NCBI RefSeq assembly: GCF_018325905.1
Contig: NZ_AP021901.1
Location: 682,001 to 746,000 of the forward strand
Length of the DNA stretch: 64,000 bases
Direction: 5' to 3'
From: Pseudomonas sp. St316
GTDB taxonomy: Bacteria; Pseudomonadota; Gammaproteobacteria; Pseudomonadales; Pseudomonadaceae
Part shown: positions 25,686 through 36,719 of the stretch, piece by piece
Layout: the number at the start of each line of letters is the position of its first letter
Position numbering within the stretch: position 1 is the stretch's first letter
Program-made: the position numbers and the translations under genes
The notes under the pieces: generated by a model
Database searches by the model: none
Seen by the model: the letters and a program-made list of their open reading frames with translations, nothing else
Told to the model about the DNA's origin: nothing

Positions 25686-25777
25686 GTGGCGAGGGAGCTT
25701 GCTCCCGCTGGACCGCGAAGCGGTCCCGTTTCTGGTGGATGCTTCGCACCCAAGCGGGAGCAAGCTCCCTCGCCACA
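25686..25777. repeat. REP-like inverted repeat pair, family A
   Basis: GTGGCGAGGGAGCTTGCTCC and its inverse near the right end, with a shorter internal palindrome (GACCGCGAAGCGGTC). It lies between the convergent waaA and tolC genes, where a hairpin could help end transcription or protect 3' ends. Confidence 0.85.
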
Positions 25778-25809
25778 AAAGATGAACTGTCGTTAGTGAG
25801 GACGATGGT

Positions 25810-27249
25810 TCACTGAGCCGGCCGCGAACGCAACTGCTGCGCCGCCGCCTGGGCCAGGTCCGGCGGCAGGAAGTCGCGGTCCGGGTTGTAATCGAGCTTG
25901 AGGTAGCGCGACAGGTCTTGCAGGTCCGCCGGACTCAAGGTCCCGGCTGCCTGCTTGAGACGCAGGTTGTCGAGGATGTAGTCGTAGCGGGCGTTGTTGT
26001 AGTTGCGCACCGAGGTATATAGCTGGCGCTGGGCATCGAGCACATCGACGATGTTGCGGGTGCCGACCTGATAGCCAATCTCCGTGGCTTCCACCGCGCT
26101 CTGGTTGGAGATGATCGACTGGCGTCGAGCCTGGACCTGTTCCACATCAGTGTTCACCGCGCGGTGCAGGTTGCGCGTGTTCTCCACCACCTGCCGGCGC
26201 AGGCCTTCGCGTTGCTGTTCGGTCTGGGTGAGTTGCGAGTAGGACTCGCGCACCTGGGAACTGGTCAGTCCGCCGCTGTAGAGCGGGATACTCAGTTGCA
26301 GGCCGATGGTGCGTTGCTCGGCATCACCGCCGTAGCGCTGGCCAGTCGGGCTCGGGTTGGTGAAACCGAGGCCATCGTTGTCGCCTTTCTTGTACTGGGC
26401 TATCGCATCGAGGGTGGGCGCGTGGCCGGCCTTGCGCTGACGCAGCGTATCCTCGGCGGCGGTCACGGCGTAGTTGCTGGCCAGTAAATTCAGGTTCTGC
26501 TTGGCCGCCGTATCCACCCAGGCCTTGGCGTCGTTCGGTGCCGGCGGCAGGATTGGCAAGGTATGGACGATGCCCTGCAGCGAGTTGTATTGACGGTTGG
26601 TCAGGGTGATCAAGGCTTCGAAGGCGTCGTCGACCTGGCGCTGGGCGAGGATCCGGTTGGCCCGGGCAGTGTCGTAGCTGGCCTGGGATTGCAGCACATC
26701 GGTCTTGTCCGACAGGCCCACGTCGAAGCGCTCGTTGGACTGGTCGAGCTGACGCTTGAACGCCGCCTCCTCAGCCTTGGTCGAGGCCAGGTTGTCTTGG
26801 CTGCGCAGCACATTGAAATAGCTCTCGGCGCTTTGCAGGATCATGTTTTGTTCGGTGGCCGACAGTTGCAGCGACGCTTGTTCGTCAACGGACTTTGCCG
26901 CCTGCAACTGAAACCAGCGATCGGCGCGGAAAATCGGTTGGGACAGCGTGGCCTGGTAAACCGTGGCACTGCGGGTGGCGCTCATCGCTGGCTGGTCGAG
27001 TTCGGTACGGGTGTTGTTCAAGTCTGCACCCGCCGAGAGGTTCGGCAGTAACCCGGCGCGCGCCTGGGGCACCACTTCCTTCTGGGCGCCGTACTGGGCG
27101 CGGGCTGCGGCCAGGTCAGCGTTGTTATCCACCGCTTCCTGATACACGCTCACCAGATCGGTTTTGGTGGTCAGGGGCGCTTCGGCAGCCCATGCCATTG
27201 CGTTGGACGCACAAGACACGGCAAGGGCCAGTGAAAGTTTGCGCAGCAT
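25810..27249 (-). CDS. tolC: TolC-family outer-membrane channel protein
   Basis: A 479-residue outer-membrane factor with a signal peptide (MLRKLSLALAVSCASNAMAWA). The internally repeated coiled-coil/barrel architecture is visible as two similar halves: QSAESYFNVLRSQDNL and ENTRNLHRAVNTDVEQ with RQLYTSVRNYNNARYDYI. Length matches TolC and P. aeruginosa OpmH (PA4974). It forms the exit duct for type I secretion and RND efflux. It is transcribed away from the thiC riboswitch, with a 160-base gap to it. Confidence 0.92.
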   Translation of the reverse strand: MLRKLSLALAVSCASNAMAWAAEAPLTTKTDLVSVYQEAVDNNADLAAARAQYGAQKEVVPQARAGLLPNLSAGADLNNTRTELDQPAMSATRSATVYQATLSQPIFRADRWFQLQAAKSVDEQASLQLSATEQNMILQSAESYFNVLRSQDNLASTKAEEAAFKRQLDQSNERFDVGLSDKTDVLQSQASYDTARANRILAQRQVDDAFEALITLTNRQYNSLQGIVHTLPILPPAPNDAKAWVDTAAKQNLNLLASNYAVTAAEDTLRQRKAGHAPTLDAIAQYKKGDNDGLGFTNPSPTGQRYGGDAEQRTIGLQLSIPLYSGGLTSSQVRESYSQLTQTEQQREGLRRQVVENTRNLHRAVNTDVEQVQARRQSIISNQSAVEATEIGYQVGTRNIVDVLDAQRQLYTSVRNYNNARYDYILDNLRLKQAAGTLSPADLQDLSRYLKLDYNPDRDFLPPDLAQAAAQQLRSRPAQ

Positions 27250-27410
27250 GAGGCTATCCCTAGTTCATAAAATGAGAGTGCGCAATTAGAAGCGCCGCGT
27301 AGCGAGTGTAGTTGTGCGATGGCGCGGCAACAATCCTGTATATGCGCCATTCATCACGCCTTTTGCCCTGGTGATGGCGTTCTCTCGAGGTTGTGTCTAG
27401 ACTGGCCGGG

Positions 27411-29578
<2,168 letters not shown>

Positions 29579-29611
29579 CCTGAGCTGAAGGCGGCGGTGT
29601 CTTTACCGCCG

Positions 29612-29710
29612 TCATCGCGAGCAAGCTCGCTCCCACAGTAGATCGTCGGTGTACGCAGATTTTGTGTTCGCAGCAGGTCCACTGTGGGAGCGAGCTTGCT
29701 CGCGACAGCG
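29612..29710. repeat. REP-like inverted repeat pair, family B
   Basis: ATCGCGAGCAAGCTCGCTCC to the left, and CTGTGGGAGCGAGCTTGCTC then GCGA to the right. It is the commonest repeat family in this window. It lies between thiC and cytX, so it sits inside a probable transcription unit. Confidence 0.85.
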
Positions 29711-29748
29711 GTCGATAAAACAACAAATATCCCCCTGAGATAACCCCC

Positions 29749-31041
29749 TTGAACATCCAACCCAGTACCTATTCCCCAGACACGGCTGTCCCCACCGACA
29801 AACGCGTCTTTGGCGCCCGCGATCTGTTTTCCCTGTGGTTCTCCCTGGGCATCGGCCTGATGGTCTTGCAGGTCGGCGCCTTGCTTGCGCCGGGCTTGGG
29901 CCTGAGCGGTTCGCTGCTGGCGATTTTCCTCGGCACGCTGGTGGGCGTCCTGCTGTTGGCGGCTGTCGGCGTGATCGGCAGCGATACCGGCCTGTCGGCC
30001 ATGGCGGCGCTAAAGCTTAGCCTCGGCGGCAAGGGCGCGAGTGTGCCGGCGGTGTTGAACCTGCTGCAGTTGATCGGCTGGGGTTCATTCGAAATCATCG
30101 TCATGCGCGATGCCGCCAGCCTGCTCGGCGCCCGGGCTTTCAGTGAGGGCAGCCTGGGCTCGAATCCGCTGTTATGGACACTGTTTTTCGGCGCCCTGGC
30201 GACCCTGCTCGCCGTGAGCGGCCCGCTGACGTTCGTGCGTAAAGTGCTGCGTAAGTGGGGCATCTGGCTGTTGCTGGCGGCGTGCATCTGGCTGACCTGG
30301 AACCTGTTTGCCAAGGCCGACCTGGCGGCGCTGTGGGCCCAGGCCGGTGACGGCTCGATGCCGCTGGCGGTCGGGTTTGACATCGCCATTGCCATGCCGC
30401 TGTCCTGGCTGCCGCTAATTGCCGACTATTCGCGCTTCGGTAAACGCGCCAAGAACGTCTTCGGCGGCACTGCGCTGGGCTTCTTCATCGGCAACTTCTG
30501 GCTGATGAGCCTGGGCGTGGCCTACACCCTGGCGTTCGCGCCGAGCGGTGAAGTCAACGCGTTGCTACTGGCCCTGGCTGGCGCCGGGTTGGGCATTCCG
30601 CTGCTGCTGATTCTGCTGGATGAGTCGGAAAATGCCTTCGCCGACATTCACTCGGCGGCGGTCTCCAGTGGCATGTTGTCGGGGCTGAAGGTCGAGCACT
30701 TGGCATTGGCGATTGGCGTACTCTGCACCTTGATCGCCTGCTTCGCGCCGTTGGCGCAATACCAGAACTTCCTGTTGCTGATCGGCTCGGTGTTCGCACC
30801 GCTGTTCGGCGTGGTGCTGGTGGACCACTTCATCCTGCGCAAGCGCAGCCGCCAAGTGATGTCAGTCGCATTGCGCTGGCCGGCCCTGTTGGCCTGGTTG
30901 GGTGGGGTGAGCACTTATCACTTGCTGGCCAACGTCTATCCGGACATCGGCGCAACCCTGCCTTCGCTGATTCTGGCAGGGTTGCTGCAACTGTTGCTGG
31001 GCCGGGCTTTCAGCTACGGCCGGGGAACAGCTCGGGCTTGA
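29749..31041 (+). CDS. cytX: Hydroxymethylpyrimidine transporter CytX
   Basis: A 430-residue member of the purine/cytosine permease (NCS1) family with about twelve hydrophobic segments. An N-terminal SLWFSLGIGLMVLQVGALL and the central PLSWLPLIADYSRFGK are typical of the family. The open frame begins at TTG 29749; no earlier in-frame ATG exists, and the leader is short with a weak ribosome-binding site. Location right after thiC supports HMP (thiamine pyrimidine) salvage rather than cytosine uptake. Its 3' end overlaps the convergent lipoprotein gene by 32 bases. Confidence 0.85.
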   Translation: MNIQPSTYSPDTAVPTDKRVFGARDLFSLWFSLGIGLMVLQVGALLAPGLGLSGSLLAIFLGTLVGVLLLAAVGVIGSDTGLSAMAALKLSLGGKGASVPAVLNLLQLIGWGSFEIIVMRDAASLLGARAFSEGSLGSNPLLWTLFFGALATLLAVSGPLTFVRKVLRKWGIWLLLAACIWLTWNLFAKADLAALWAQAGDGSMPLAVGFDIAIAMPLSWLPLIADYSRFGKRAKNVFGGTALGFFIGNFWLMSLGVAYTLAFAPSGEVNALLLALAGAGLGIPLLLILLDESENAFADIHSAAVSSGMLSGLKVEHLALAIGVLCTLIACFAPLAQYQNFLLLIGSVFAPLFGVVLVDHFILRKRSRQVMSVALRWPALLAWLGGVSTYHLLANVYPDIGATLPSLILAGLLQLLLGRAFSYGRGTARA

Positions 31042-31756
31042 GGATGCCATTGAGGCGCGGGTAAGCGATCTTCAGTTCGATGTGGCCCAGGGCGTACGGG
31101 GCGATGGTGCTGGTTTCGTATTTGAGGATCACCCCGCCGTAGGTCAGCGCAATGTGCGGGGTTTTCTGGAACGACCACTGCTTCATGAACTCGGGCTCCT
31201 GATCCAGTTTGGTGCTGATCAGCCAGCTGTTGTGGGCGACCTGGGCGGCTTTCCAGAAGGCCTCTTCCTGGCCCGGCAGCAGCATGTCCGACAGCGTCAG
31301 CACCTTGTGCTGTGGCCGCGAATAGTTGATGAAGCCGCGTCCCGGCGTACCGTGGGCGCCGCCGGTGTCCAGGTAACTGGACAATTCGATGATCACCAAG
31401 CCGTCATGCTGCTCGCGTACCTTGGCTTGCAAGTAACTGCTGTTGCGTGGCGCGGCGCTGCGCAAAAACTGCTCACGATAGGCCGCCAGCGTCGGCGCCA
31501 GCGGGGCGCCCGGAGTGGCGCGGGTCAGTTCCAGCAGGCGTTTTTCAACAATGCCGTCCAGGACCGGCTCGGCGGGAAAACGCAGGGTGTCGATGTTCAC
31601 CAGCGGGCAGTCGGCACTGGCGCAACCTGGTTGCAGTTGCTCCGACGCATCGCGGGTGGTTTCCAGCGGTGCGCGGTAGTTGGGTTGGAACAGGCTTTGG
31701 CAAGCGCCCAGGGTCAGGGCAATGGCGGCCACGGAGGCAGTTTTGAAAAGCGACAT
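31010..31756 (-). CDS. DUF3298/RsiV-like lipoprotein
   Basis: A 248-residue exported protein. The N-terminal signal ends in a lipobox (ALTLGACQSL), so Cys19 is probably acylated. The body matches the DUF4163/DUF3298 type seen in RsiV and PdaC: SSYLDTGGAHGTPGRGFINY, then LTLSDMLLPGQEEAFWK. RsiV-like domains bind lysozyme in Bacillus, but whether this one does is unknown. The end overlaps cytX tail-to-tail. The equivalent gene lies next to nudF in P. aeruginosa. Confidence 0.82.
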   Translation of the reverse strand: MSLFKTASVAAIALTLGACQSLFQPNYRAPLETTRDASEQLQPGCASADCPLVNIDTLRFPAEPVLDGIVEKRLLELTRATPGAPLAPTLAAYREQFLRSAAPRNSSYLQAKVREQHDGLVIIELSSYLDTGGAHGTPGRGFINYSRPQHKVLTLSDMLLPGQEEAFWKAAQVAHNSWLISTKLDQEPEFMKQWSFQKTPHIALTYGGVILKYETSTIAPYALGHIELKIAYPRLNGILKPELFPGRS

Positions 31757-31926
31757 GGGCGTCCTTCATGGAACAGGGAAAGGCGAAAAGTTACCCGCTT
31801 CGACTGCCAGCAGGACAATCAGTTCGCCACTAAGCTCATTAGAGTTCTTTCACCTTCTGCCGTCCATCCCGATGAGTGGAAAGGGGCTGCATCAAAAGGT
31901 ACGGGCGCGTTAGGATGGCGCGAAGC

Positions 31927-31942
31927 CGAGGTTGGAACCTCG
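31927..31942. promoter_or_regulatory. Perfect 16-base inverted repeat upstream of nudF
   Basis: CGAGGTT-GG-AACCTCG is a perfect 7-bp inverted repeat with a 2-base centre, ending 28 bases before the nudF ATG. The 2-base centre is too tight for an RNA hairpin loop, so a dimeric-repressor operator is more likely. The cognate protein is unknown. Confidence 0.4.
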
Positions 31943-31970
31943 TATTGATCGACTGCACACGAGGATTGTC

Positions 31971-32588
31971 ATGACCGATTTCGCCAACGCCACACCCAAC
32001 ACCGTGGACATCGTCAAGCGTGAAACCTGCTTCAAGGGTTTCTATAAGCTCGACCGCCTTGTCCTGCGCCATGAGCTGTTTGCCGGTGGCATGAGCCGTG
32101 AAATCAGCCGTGAATTGTTCGTGCGTCATGACGCGGTGTGCGTGCTGCCCTACGATCCGCAACGCGATGAAGTGGTGTTGATCGAGCAGTTTCGCGTGGG
32201 CGCCATTGGCAAGACCGTCAATCCCTGGCTGGTGGAGCTGGTGGCCGGCCTGATCGACAAGGACGAGCAGCCGGAAGAAGTTGCTCATCGCGAAGCGCAG
32301 GAGGAAGCTGGGCTTGCCTTCGCTGCGCTTTGGCCGATGACCAAGTATTTTCCATCGCCGGGCGGCAGCGATGAATTCGTACATTTGTACCTGGGGCGTT
32401 GCGACAGCACGGGGGCGGGCGGCCTGCATGGCCTTCTGGAGGAAGCCGAGGACATTCGGGTGAAGGTCTGGGCTTTTGAGGACGCCTTGCAAGCCGTGCG
32501 CGACGGGCGTATCTGCAACGCGGCCAGCATCATTGCCTTGCAATGGCTGGCCTTGAATCGCGATGAAGTGAGGGGGCTATGGTCCTGA
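31971..32588 (+). CDS. nudF: ADP-ribose pyrophosphatase (Nudix)
   Basis: A 205-residue Nudix hydrolase from ATG 31971, preceded by GAGGA. The Nudix box is complete: GLIDKDEQPEEVAH then REAQEEAGL, with both metal-binding Glu residues. It hydrolyses ADP-ribose to AMP and ribose 5-phosphate, the AspP/NudF activity. It overlaps the next gene by 10 bases, and cpdA follows, as in E. coli and P. aeruginosa (nudF-yqiB-cpdA). A perfect inverted repeat lies in its leader. Confidence 0.94.
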   Translation: MTDFANATPNTVDIVKRETCFKGFYKLDRLVLRHELFAGGMSREISRELFVRHDAVCVLPYDPQRDEVVLIEQFRVGAIGKTVNPWLVELVAGLIDKDEQPEEVAHREAQEEAGLAFAALWPMTKYFPSPGGSDEFVHLYLGRCDSTGAGGLHGLLEEAEDIRVKVWAFEDALQAVRDGRICNAASIIALQWLALNRDEVRGLWS

Positions 32589-33031
32589 ACAAGCTGCGCG
32601 ACCGCTATCGCGTCGATCTGGTGGGGTTGCAGGCCGCCTGCGAGGCCAACTACGCGCGCTTGATGCGCTTGTTGCCGGACATGCGCAACGATCCGGCGCC
32701 GCGGCGTATCGCCGTGACCCATGGCGATCAGATGCTGGGCGTGCTGGCTCTGGAAGTGCTGCAGACCTGCCCCTACACCACCACGCTGCAAGTGCGCCAG
32801 GAGCACAGCCTGCCCTGGCTGCCGGTGCCGCAGCTGGAGGTCCAGGTCTATCACGATGCGCGCATGGCCGAAGTCGTCAGCGCCGAACATGCACGACGCT
32901 TTCGCGGCATCTATCCTTACCCCAATGCGTCAATGCACCAGCCGGACGAAAAGGCCCAATTGAACCTGTTCCTGGGCGAGTGGCTGAGTCATTGCCTGGC
33001 GCTGGGCCACGAGTTCGAAGTCGTTCGGTAG
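32579..33031 (+). CDS. DUF1249 family protein (YqiB-like)
   Basis: A 150-residue cytoplasmic protein starting at an ATG inside the 3' end of nudF. It matches the small YqiB/DUF1249 family always found between nudF and cpdA. Typical segments are RYRVDLVGLQAACEANYARL, LEVLQTCPYTTTLQV, LEVQVYHDARMAEVV and YPYPNASMHQPDEKAQLNLF. No catalytic motif is evident and the function is unknown. It is translationally coupled to nudF. Confidence 0.88.
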   Translation: MVLNKLRDRYRVDLVGLQAACEANYARLMRLLPDMRNDPAPRRIAVTHGDQMLGVLALEVLQTCPYTTTLQVRQEHSLPWLPVPQLEVQVYHDARMAEVVSAEHARRFRGIYPYPNASMHQPDEKAQLNLFLGEWLSHCLALGHEFEVVR

Positions 33032-33130
33032 TTGTGAACCGGTTCCGGTTCGCGGGTTTCCCCTTTCGATCATCCCCCAGCATAATTGCGGTTCCATGCA
33101 ACGGCGTGACTGCGCCTGGGAGAGAGCGAT

Positions 33131-33946
33131 TTGCCGAGCGTATCCAGCTTGACCACTGCCGATGCGGCGTTGCTGGTCCAACTGTCTGACAGCCATTTGT
33201 TCGCCGAGGCCGATGCCTCGTTGCTGGGCATGAATACCCGTGACAGTTTGCGGGCGGTCATTGATTTGGTGCTCAAGCAGCAGCCGGACATTGACCTGAT
33301 GCTCGCCACCGGGGATCTGTCCCAGGACGGTACGCTGCAGTCTTACCAGGCGTTTCGGCAATTGACCGCGCGAATCGATGCGCCGGCGCGGTGGATTCCC
33401 GGCAACCATGATGAGCCGCAGGTGATGCTTGAGGCGGCGGTCAAGAGCCCGTTGCTCGATCCGGTGGTGGACATTGGCAACTGGCGCGTGACGATGCTCG
33501 ATTCCGCCGTGCCCGGATCTGTGCCAGGGTTTTTGGCCGAAGAACAGTTGATTCTGTTGGCCAATGCCTTGAGTGAGGCGCCGGAGCGTCATCACCTGGT
33601 GTGTCTGCACCATCATCCGGTTTCAATTGGGTGTGCGTGGATGGAGCCGATTGGCTTGCGTAATCCTGAGGCGCTGTTTGCCGTGTTGGATCGGTTTCCT
33701 CAGGTTCGGGCGGTACTTTGGGGGCATGTGCATCAGGAAATTGACCAGATGCGCGAGGGGGTTCGTTTGTTGGCTTCGCCTTCGACTTGTATTCAGTTCG
33801 AGCCCGGGAGTGAGGATTTTGCAGTGGGCTTGCAGGCGCCTGGGTATCGGTGGCTGCGATTGTTGCCAGATGGGGCAGTGGAAACGGGGGTTGAGCGGGT
33901 GGTTGGGTTTGCCTTTACCGTCGATTATGGGGCTAACGGTTATTGA
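33131..33946 (+). CDS. cpdA: 3',5'-cyclic-AMP phosphodiesterase
   Basis: A 271-residue calcineurin-like metallophosphoesterase. The start is TTG 33131, with GGGAGAG 6-7 bases upstream. All metal-ligand motifs are present: QLSDSHLF, ATGDLSQDG, PGNHDEPQ, LHHHPVS and WGHVHQEID. CpdA hydrolyses cAMP and in P. aeruginosa damps Vfr signalling. After this gene the usual neighbours (yqiA, parE) are absent; a zinc-related operon on the opposite strand follows, marking a synteny break. Confidence 0.93.
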   Translation: MPSVSSLTTADAALLVQLSDSHLFAEADASLLGMNTRDSLRAVIDLVLKQQPDIDLMLATGDLSQDGTLQSYQAFRQLTARIDAPARWIPGNHDEPQVMLEAAVKSPLLDPVVDIGNWRVTMLDSAVPGSVPGFLAEEQLILLANALSEAPERHHLVCLHHHPVSIGCAWMEPIGLRNPEALFAVLDRFPQVRAVLWGHVHQEIDQMREGVRLLASPSTCIQFEPGSEDFAVGLQAPGYRWLRLLPDGAVETGVERVVGFAFTVDYGANGY

Positions 33947-34052
33947 GCCTTGATGGGGGGACGAGGTGGCCTTACAGCCGACCTGGTTCTCCCCAATTGC
34001 TGCGAACTTGTTCGCGGTAGCTATCTGATAGGCCAATCAATCACCACCGGAT

Positions 34053-34586
34053 TCACTCCGGCAGTTCATACACATAAATCTTCTCGGCCTCCATCTGATA
34101 CCCGGCATCGGCCAGTTCACTGGTGGACGGCTTGACCTGCATCGGCCCTTCGACCCAGTACGGTTGGTACAACTCGTCGAGCTTGACCCCGACTTCACTT
34201 TTCACATGCACGATCTGGTTGGACGGCGGTGGCGGTACGTGGATGCAGGCGCCGAAATACGGCACCAGCAAGAAGTCCGTGGTGCGACCTTCCTCGCTGA
34301 CTTCCAGTGGCACGATGTAGCCCGGCAAACGAATCTGCTGGCCATCGAGGGCCTTGACTACCGGGGCGTTGGGCAAATCCTGCCTGGCGGCTGGAGCGGA
34401 CTCGGCGGCCAGGGCGTCGCTCATCTTCGACAAGTCGTGCAGCGGGGTCATGTCCGGCACTTCTGGCGGTGCGTCCGGCGGGATCATTTCCGACCAGGCC
34501 AGGTCCCTTGGTTCGGCTGCCCACAGCGGCAGGGCGACCATCATCAACAGCGCAAACAGGGCGCGGGGCATTTTCAAGGTCCTCAT
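34053..34586 (-). CDS. DUF3299 exported protein, zinc-operon member
   Basis: A 177-residue protein with a signal peptide (MPRALFALLMMVALPLWAAEP inside the N-terminus). ATG 34586 overlaps the permease stop by ATGA; the long upstream extension is a shadow. The DUF3299 body includes IRLPGYIVPLEVSEEGRTTD, FLLVPYFGACIHVPPPPSNQ and a C-terminal PYWVEGPMQV. The family is nearly always beside an ABC/FtsX pair and a DUF2796 protein in zinc-limited operons (ZrgD-like of Vibrio, from memory). It is probably periplasmic, with a role in zinc acquisition. Confidence 0.85.
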   Translation of the reverse strand: MRTLKMPRALFALLMMVALPLWAAEPRDLAWSEMIPPDAPPEVPDMTPLHDLSKMSDALAAESAPAARQDLPNAPVVKALDGQQIRLPGYIVPLEVSEEGRTTDFLLVPYFGACIHVPPPPSNQIVHVKSEVGVKLDELYQPYWVEGPMQVKPSTSELADAGYQMEAEKIYVYELPE

Positions 34587-35848
34587 AGACGGATCGACAG
34601 GCCGTCGGCCAACGATTGGCGATAGGCACGCCAGGCCGGCACGCTGCCCATCAGCAGGGCAGCGACCAGGATGCCAGCCAGCAGCGTCCATTCATATTCG
34701 CTCGGCCAACCCAGCGGCAGGTACAAGCCGTAGGCCGACTGCACGTAACCTTGGGCGGCGGTGATGCCGATGTACAGCAAGGCCAGCCCGGCGATGACCC
34801 CGGCCAGCGCCAAGGCGAAGGCTTCGAGCACCAGCAGCGTTGCGATGTGCCACGGCCGCGCGCCGACCGAACGCAGGATCGCCATTTCCCGACGACGTTC
34901 GTTGAGGCTGGTGAGAATAGCCGTGAGCATGCCGATCAACCCGGTCAGGACCACGAACAGCGAAATCACGAACAAGGCTTTTTCCGCTGTGCCCATCAGG
35001 CTCCACAATTCCTGCAGCGCCACACCGGGCAGGATCGCCAGCAACGGTTCGCCACGGAACTCGTTGATCTCGCGCTGCAAGGCAAAGGTCGAAATCTTGC
35101 TGTTGAGGCCGAGCATGAACGCGGTGATCGCCTGAGGCGTGAGGTCCATGTTGCGGGCCTGGTCGGCGCTGATGCGGCCATTGCCCTGGGCCGGCACGCC
35201 GTTCTTCCAGTCAATGTGGATCGCCTCCATGCCGCCGAGGCTGATGTGCAACGTGCGGTCCACCGGGGTGCCGGTGCGCTTGAGAATCCCGACCACGGTG
35301 AAGGGCTTGTCGTCGTGCTTGACCAGGCTGATCGCCGCCACGCCGTGGGCCAACACCAGTTTTTCGCCGAGTTTGTAGTGCAGCGCCTCGGCCACTTCGG
35401 CACCGAGCACGACTTCGAACGGATCGCTGGCAAAGGCCCGGCCATCGGCCAGCGCCAGGTGCTGCTGGCGGCCGTACTGGTAATGCTCGAAGTAGGCCTC
35501 GGTGGTGCCCATCACCCGATAACCACGGTGGGAATCGCCAAGGGACATGGGGATCGCCCACTTCACTTTCGGGTTGCTGGCGAAGTGTTCGAAGCTGTCC
35601 CAGCGAATGTTGTTGGTGGCGTTGCCGATGCGAAACACCGAATACAACAGCAGGTTCACGGAACCTGAGCGGGCGCCGACGATCAGGTCGGTGCCACTGA
35701 TGGTGCTGGCGAAACTGGCCCGCGCCTCGGTGCGTACCCGCTCTACTGCCAGCAACAAACAAACAGAAAGGGCGATGGCAAACGCGGTGAGGATCGCGGT
35801 GAAGCGACGGTTCGCCAGGCTGGCCATGGCTAGACGGAACAAATACAT
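34583..35848 (-). CDS. ABC transporter permease, FtsX/MacB type
   Basis: A 421-residue permease from ATG 35848 (MYLFRLAMASLANRRFTAIL). It has one N-terminal transmembrane helix, a large periplasmic domain (about residues 45-280), and three C-terminal helices containing the FtsX motif ERRREMAILRSVGARPWHIA. MacB-type permeases are mechanotransmitters rather than classical pores. It lies 1 base from the ATPase gene and overlaps the DUF3299 gene, so the three genes form one unit. The link to zinc comes from the flanking DUF2796 gene and the Zur box. Confidence 0.9.
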   Translation of the reverse strand: MYLFRLAMASLANRRFTAILTAFAIALSVCLLLAVERVRTEARASFASTISGTDLIVGARSGSVNLLLYSVFRIGNATNNIRWDSFEHFASNPKVKWAIPMSLGDSHRGYRVMGTTEAYFEHYQYGRQQHLALADGRAFASDPFEVVLGAEVAEALHYKLGEKLVLAHGVAAISLVKHDDKPFTVVGILKRTGTPVDRTLHISLGGMEAIHIDWKNGVPAQGNGRISADQARNMDLTPQAITAFMLGLNSKISTFALQREINEFRGEPLLAILPGVALQELWSLMGTAEKALFVISLFVVLTGLIGMLTAILTSLNERRREMAILRSVGARPWHIATLLVLEAFALALAGVIAGLALLYIGITAAQGYVQSAYGLYLPLGWPSEYEWTLLAGILVAALLMGSVPAWRAYRQSLADGLSIRL

Positions 35849-35849
35849 C

Positions 35850-36560
35850 TCAAACCTCGAGTGGCGTGGCGGCGCGATTGAGATCGGCCAGCGACAGGTT
35901 GCGGTCGAACAGTGGCGCCAGGCTCTGGTCGTGGCTGACGAACAACAGGCTCGACCCGGCCTCGCGGCATTCGGCGAACAACAGCCGCAGGAAGTTTTCC
36001 CGGGCATCGTAGTCCAGGGCTGAAGTCGGTTCGTCAGCGATCACCAGTTCTGGCTGGCCAATCAGCGCCCGGGCGGCGGCGACCCGTTGTTGCTGGCCGA
36101 TGGACAACGAGTCGGCGCGCCGCTCCAACAGGTTCGAATCGGTCAGCCCCAGGTGGGCCAGCAGCGTGGCGGCGGCTTGATCGACGCTGCCGTGGCGCTG
36201 CACGGCCCGTTGCGCCCGCAGCTTGGAAAAGTGACAGGGCAGCTCGACGTTTTCGCGCACCGAGAGAAACGGCAGCAGGTTGAACTGCTGGAAGATGTAG
36301 CCGGTGTGGTCGACGCGAAAGCGGTCGCGACTGCCGGCGCCCAGTTCGCTGAGTTCCTGGCCGAGCAGGCGAATGCTGCCGCGATCCGGCGTCTGCACCC
36401 CACCCAGAAGGCCCAGCAATGTGGTCTTGCCGCTGCCGCTCGGCCCTTTGAGGAACAGCGTTTCGCCGGCCTCCAGGCGAAACGCCGGGATATCCAGCAA
36501 CGGCGGATGCCCGGGCCAACTGAAGCCCAGGTCGGACAGTTCGATGAGTGCTTGGGTCAT
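35850..36560 (-). CDS. ABC transporter ATP-binding protein (LolD/MacB type)
   Basis: A 236-residue ATPase starting at ATG 36560 (MTQALIELSDLGFSW); the upstream frame extension runs through a REP and is discarded. Walker A is LKGPSGSGKTTLLGLLGG, the signature region is LSIGQQQRVAAARALI, and Walker B is LVIADEPTSALD. Q-loop and H-loop (VSHDQSL) residues are present. It powers the adjacent FtsX-type permease. A family B REP and then the DUF2796 gene lie upstream. Confidence 0.92.
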   Translation of the reverse strand: MTQALIELSDLGFSWPGHPPLLDIPAFRLEAGETLFLKGPSGSGKTTLLGLLGGVQTPDRGSIRLLGQELSELGAGSRDRFRVDHTGYIFQQFNLLPFLSVRENVELPCHFSKLRAQRAVQRHGSVDQAAATLLAHLGLTDSNLLERRADSLSIGQQQRVAAARALIGQPELVIADEPTSALDYDARENFLRLLFAECREAGSSLLFVSHDQSLAPLFDRNLSLADLNRAATPLEV

Positions 36561-36595
36561 GTTTGCCGCTTCAAATAGTGGAACCAGTGGAACAC

Positions 36596-36690
36596 CTGTG
36601 GGAGCAAAGCTTGCTCGCGATGAGATCACCACATTCAATTTGTATGTTGACTGTCGGACCGCTATCGCGAGCAAGCTTTGCTCCCACCAG
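36596..36690. repeat. REP-like inverted repeat pair, family B variant
   Basis: CCTGTGGGAGCAAAGCTTGC then TCGCGATG on the left; CTATCGCGAGCAAGCTTTGC then TCCCACC on the right. It carries an extra AA in the core relative to the other family B copies, on both arms. It lies inside the zinc operon, between the DUF2796 and ATPase genes. Confidence 0.85.
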
Positions 36691-36719
36691 GCTTGTTCTC
36701 ACATTGGGTTTGCGGTGAA

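Noticed and set aside
34586..34691. Longer N-terminus for the DUF3299 protein
   Set aside because: The extension lies within the permease gene and precedes an evident signal peptide; ATGA overlap at 34583-34586 is the natural start.
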